Shown: one piece after another, positions 5,172 to 6,781 of the stretch | How the letters are laid out: the number at the start of each line of letters is the position of its first letter | How positions within the stretch are numbered: position 1 is the first letter of the stretch | NCBI GenBank assembly: GCA_947259425.1 | Contig: CAMYMO010000439.1 | Location: 1 to 6,781 of the forward strand | Reading direction: 5' to 3' | Length of the DNA: 6,781 bases | Source: an uncultured Ectothiorhodospiraceae bacterium | Lineage (GTDB): Bacteria; Pseudomonadota; Gammaproteobacteria; UBA6429; Thiohalophilaceae | Position numbers and translations under genes: made by a program | The notes under the pieces: generated by a model | Told to the model about the DNA's origin: nothing | The model's database searches: none | Seen by the model: the letters and a program-made list of their open reading frames with translations, nothing else

Positions 5172-6434
5172 TTATTTCGCTACTTTACGCTGCAAGACAA
5201 TGTGCACATCCGTGGGTTTATATCCAAGCTTTTTCAGATCCTTACCGCGTTTGGTATGAATCTTAATTAATAAACTATCTTCATCAATGCCACGCTTAAT
5301 CAAATAATCCCGCACCGCCCGTGCTCGCCGGGTGGCCAGGCGGAAGTTATATCGAACCAGGCCTTTGCTGTGAGTATACAATTCCAGATCAATTTGTTTA
5401 ACACCTTCGTCGGCTTTTAGAATCTCTAACACTTCATCCAGTTGACGTTGCGCCTTAACACGCAGTTTTGAGCTGTCTTCATGAAAGTGCACGATCGTTC
5501 GTTTGCTGCTCTTATAATCGTATTTTAATAATTGACCGATACAGCGATGAAACAGGTCCAGACTTTCCTGGAAATTTAGCGCCGACAGCATCACTTCCAT
5601 ATCATCAGAGCCGTCTGCCGCATCCCAATAACGCATTACCGGTTGCATGCCTTCGCTCATTTCCAAAAACAGGCGACGCGACCACTCTGATGATGCCGTG
5701 ACCGCACGTTCTCCCGGCTCAACCTCGATGATGCCAAGATCTTTAGCCTTGTTATAGTGCTGCCACTGCGGTGGCTCAGAACGAAGATGGGCCCGACCGA
5801 TTCCAGCAGGTGGATGTTCGACGAATAATGCAAATTCGAGTGGTTGACCCACTCCCTGACGAAACTCAACATGTCCGTAGTGGTTAATCTTTTGCCTCAT
5901 CGAACATAACGCTTTCGAAGCATCCACCTTCCAGAATTCTTTTAAGCCCGGCGAATATCGATGCAATTCGGCAATTCCCAATGACTCAGAGGGATCCATG
6001 TGATGGTCCTCTGTATTGACTAACTCGTCAGCCTGCTTGAAGGTTTTCTTCTGTGTTTTTGAGTTCTTCTTTCTATTAAGTAGTTTGCTTAACCACGATT
6101 CGCGCTTTTTCTTTTTAGCTGCGGGTTGGGGTTGCGTGGTCGTGACCGCCGGGCTTGAATTTGTAGAGCTTGAAGAGGTGTTTATCGGTTGCGCGCTTGA
6201 GTCCTCGGCCGTTCCAGTTGAGTTCACAGCACCGGCCGTGTTGCTTGCCTGAGCCGTTTCTGGCTTTGCTGTTTCATCCGTATTGGCTTTCGCTTTGGCT
6301 TCAGCTTCTGCCTTTGCGGCTGCTTTAGCGCGCTCTCGGCTGTCGATAGGAAATCCGCTAAACCGCGGAGGGGCCGCCATCACCGTCGTGATCGCAGCTA
6401 ACAGAGATACAATAAGGACAATTCGCAAAATCAT
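5172..6434 (-). CDS. motY: MotY-like OmpA-domain periplasmic protein with long low-complexity insert
   Basis: A 420-residue exported protein. Residues 1-20 are a signal peptide (VMA before Ala21) with no lipobox. Residues 33-110 are low complexity, rich in Ala, Lys, Glu, Ser and Thr, and end in a basic KKKKR. The part from about 165 resembles MotY: a beta-rich N-terminal domain with Cys177 and Cys298, matching the cysteine pair of Vibrio MotY, the landmark LSALNFQ...FHRCIGQLLKY (283-305), then an OmpA-like domain (about 312-416) with NFRLATRRARAVRDYL. MotY forms the T-ring that holds sodium- or proton-type stators. Typical MotY is about 290 residues, so the insert is unusual. The peptidoglycan-binding Asp of OmpA domains is His355 here, while the partner Arg370 is kept. 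Lying next to argG matches what I recall for Pseudomonas motY. A diverged OmpA-family paralogue is possible. Confidence 0.75.
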   Translation of the reverse strand: MILRIVLIVSLLAAITTVMAAPPRFSGFPIDSRERAKAAAKAEAEAKAKANTDETAKPETAQASNTAGAVNSTGTAEDSSAQPINTSSSSTNSSPAVTTTQPQPAAKKKKRESWLSKLLNRKKNSKTQKKTFKQADELVNTEDHHMDPSESLGIAELHRYSPGLKEFWKVDASKALCSMRQKINHYGHVEFRQGVGQPLEFALFVEHPPAGIGRAHLRSEPPQWQHYNKAKDLGIIEVEPGERAVTASSEWSRRLFLEMSEGMQPVMRYWDAADGSDDMEVMLSALNFQESLDLFHRCIGQLLKYDYKSSKRTIVHFHEDSSKLRVKAQRQLDEVLEILKADEGVKQIDLELYTHSKGLVRYNFRLATRRARAVRDYLIKRGIDEDSLLIKIHTKRGKDLKKLGYKPTDVHIVLQRKVAK

Positions 6435-6516
6435 GCCCAGATAAAAGCAGATTTTGTGCCAGATTAACTAAATTGCGCGAGTGAATTTGGGGATAGAGAC
6501 TATTTGCAGAATAAAT

Positions 6517-6543
6517 GTGGATTCCCCTCTTCAGGGGAATGAC
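6517..6543 (-). repeat. REP-like palindrome, copy 2
   Basis: Read on the minus strand this is GTCATTCCCCT, a GAAG loop, then AGGGGAATCCAC. The stem ATTCCCCT/AGGGGAAT is perfect over eight bases. It shares its stem and GTCAT end with the copy at 5106-5130. The two copies bracket the motY-like gene. On the plus strand six T (6548-6553) follow after a seven-base gap, but no plus-strand transcript is expected there. Confidence 0.65.
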
Positions 6544-6584
6544 AACATTTTTTCTATTTCTTCTTACGTCTCTCGGCTTCTACG

Positions 6585-6656
6585 CTAACTTTATTTCTTT
6601 TTGCGTCGTTCACTACGACGCTAACTTTATTTCTTTTTGCGTCGTTCACTACGACG
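6585..6656. repeat. Perfect 36-bp tandem duplication, two copies
   Basis: Positions 6585-6620 and 6621-6656 are identical. Each unit contains a seven-base inverted repeat (GCGTCGT and ACGACGC around TCACT), which in the right-hand copy extends to nine bases. The right-hand copy encodes the last codons and stop of the neighbouring flavoprotein gene; the left-hand copy lies after that stop. A degenerate third copy seems to continue at 6556-6584. Confidence 0.85.
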
Positions 6657-6781
6657 CAAGCGTGATGCCAACCGGCGCGCTAAGTCACCAAAAAGTTCGG
6701 TTTGAGTGGGATGAGGGTGAATGGCATTGCCTACCTGTTCCAGGGTCATATTACCCGCCACCATCATCACACCTTCACCAA
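6627..6781 (-). CDS. C-terminus of a dihydrolipoyl dehydrogenase-type flavoprotein (start outside window)
   Basis: The last 50 codons of a class I pyridine nucleotide-disulfide oxidoreductase. HPHPTQTE corresponds to the HAHPTLHE of E. coli dihydrolipoyl dehydrogenase, with the catalytic His (second His of the motif) and its Glu partner from the dimerisation domain. GEGVMMVAGNMTLEQVGNAI before it fits the same domain. The protein ends in a basic tail, RRSERRKKK. The visible part cannot tell a true Lpd subunit of a 2-oxo acid dehydrogenase from a related mercuric reductase-like or NAD(P)H-dependent enzyme. The tail and stop lie in the first unit of a tandem duplication. No intrinsic terminator is seen after it on this strand. 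Confidence 0.8.
   Translation of the reverse strand, partial: GEGVMMVAGNMTLEQVGNAIHPHPTQTELFGDLARRLASRLRRSERRKKK

Noticed and set aside
5157..5176. AATAATAA / TTATTATT hairpin at the end of the motY-like gene
   Set aside because: The stem is only A-T pairs, includes the stop codon and has no T-run after it on the minus strand, so it is unlikely to terminate transcription.

Overview
The window looks like chromosomal DNA of a moderately AT-rich gammaproteobacterium. Endonuclease III, argininosuccinate synthase and a MotY-like protein all resemble gammaproteobacterial forms, and from memory the argG-motY adjacency is also found in Pseudomonas aeruginosa. No genus can be named from the sequence alone.

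Layout. Positions 1-93 hold the tail of an unrecognised gene. nth (177-812, +) follows, with its own likely promoter at 108-136. A 248-base intergenic region (813-1060) carries a candidate promoter and two competing RNA stem-loops, the second ending in a run of ten T. After it comes a four-gene plus-strand operon: hvfA-like precursor (1061-1399), hvfB-like MNIO/DUF692 enzyme (1420-2289), hvfC-like DUF2063 partner (2264-3049) and a DoxX-family membrane protein (3094-3699). A strong intrinsic terminator closes it at 3721-3746. argG (3832-5046, +) has its own -10 box. Convergent to argG is a MotY-like OmpA-domain gene (5172-6434, -), flanked by two REP-like palindromes. The right edge holds the C-terminus of a dihydrolipoyl dehydrogenase-type flavoprotein (6627-6781, -), whose last codons and stop are repeated in a 36-bp tandem duplication.

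How the genes work together. The central operon is a complete copper-related RiPP module of the Hvf/bufferin type. An exported precursor with seven EGKCG motifs is the substrate. The MNIO iron enzyme and its DUF2063 partner would convert the cysteines to oxazolone/thioamide groups, and the DoxX protein is a membrane accessory. The expected outcome is a periplasmic copper-binding peptide. No sensor, sigma factor or anti-sigma factor lies nearby, so the most interesting new feature is the operon's leader. Its two long helices cannot easily coexist, and one of them is a terminator placed just before the hvfA ribosome binding site. This suggests control by transcription attenuation. nth, argG and the two minus-strand genes are ordinary chromosomal neighbours with no evident functional link to the RiPP module.
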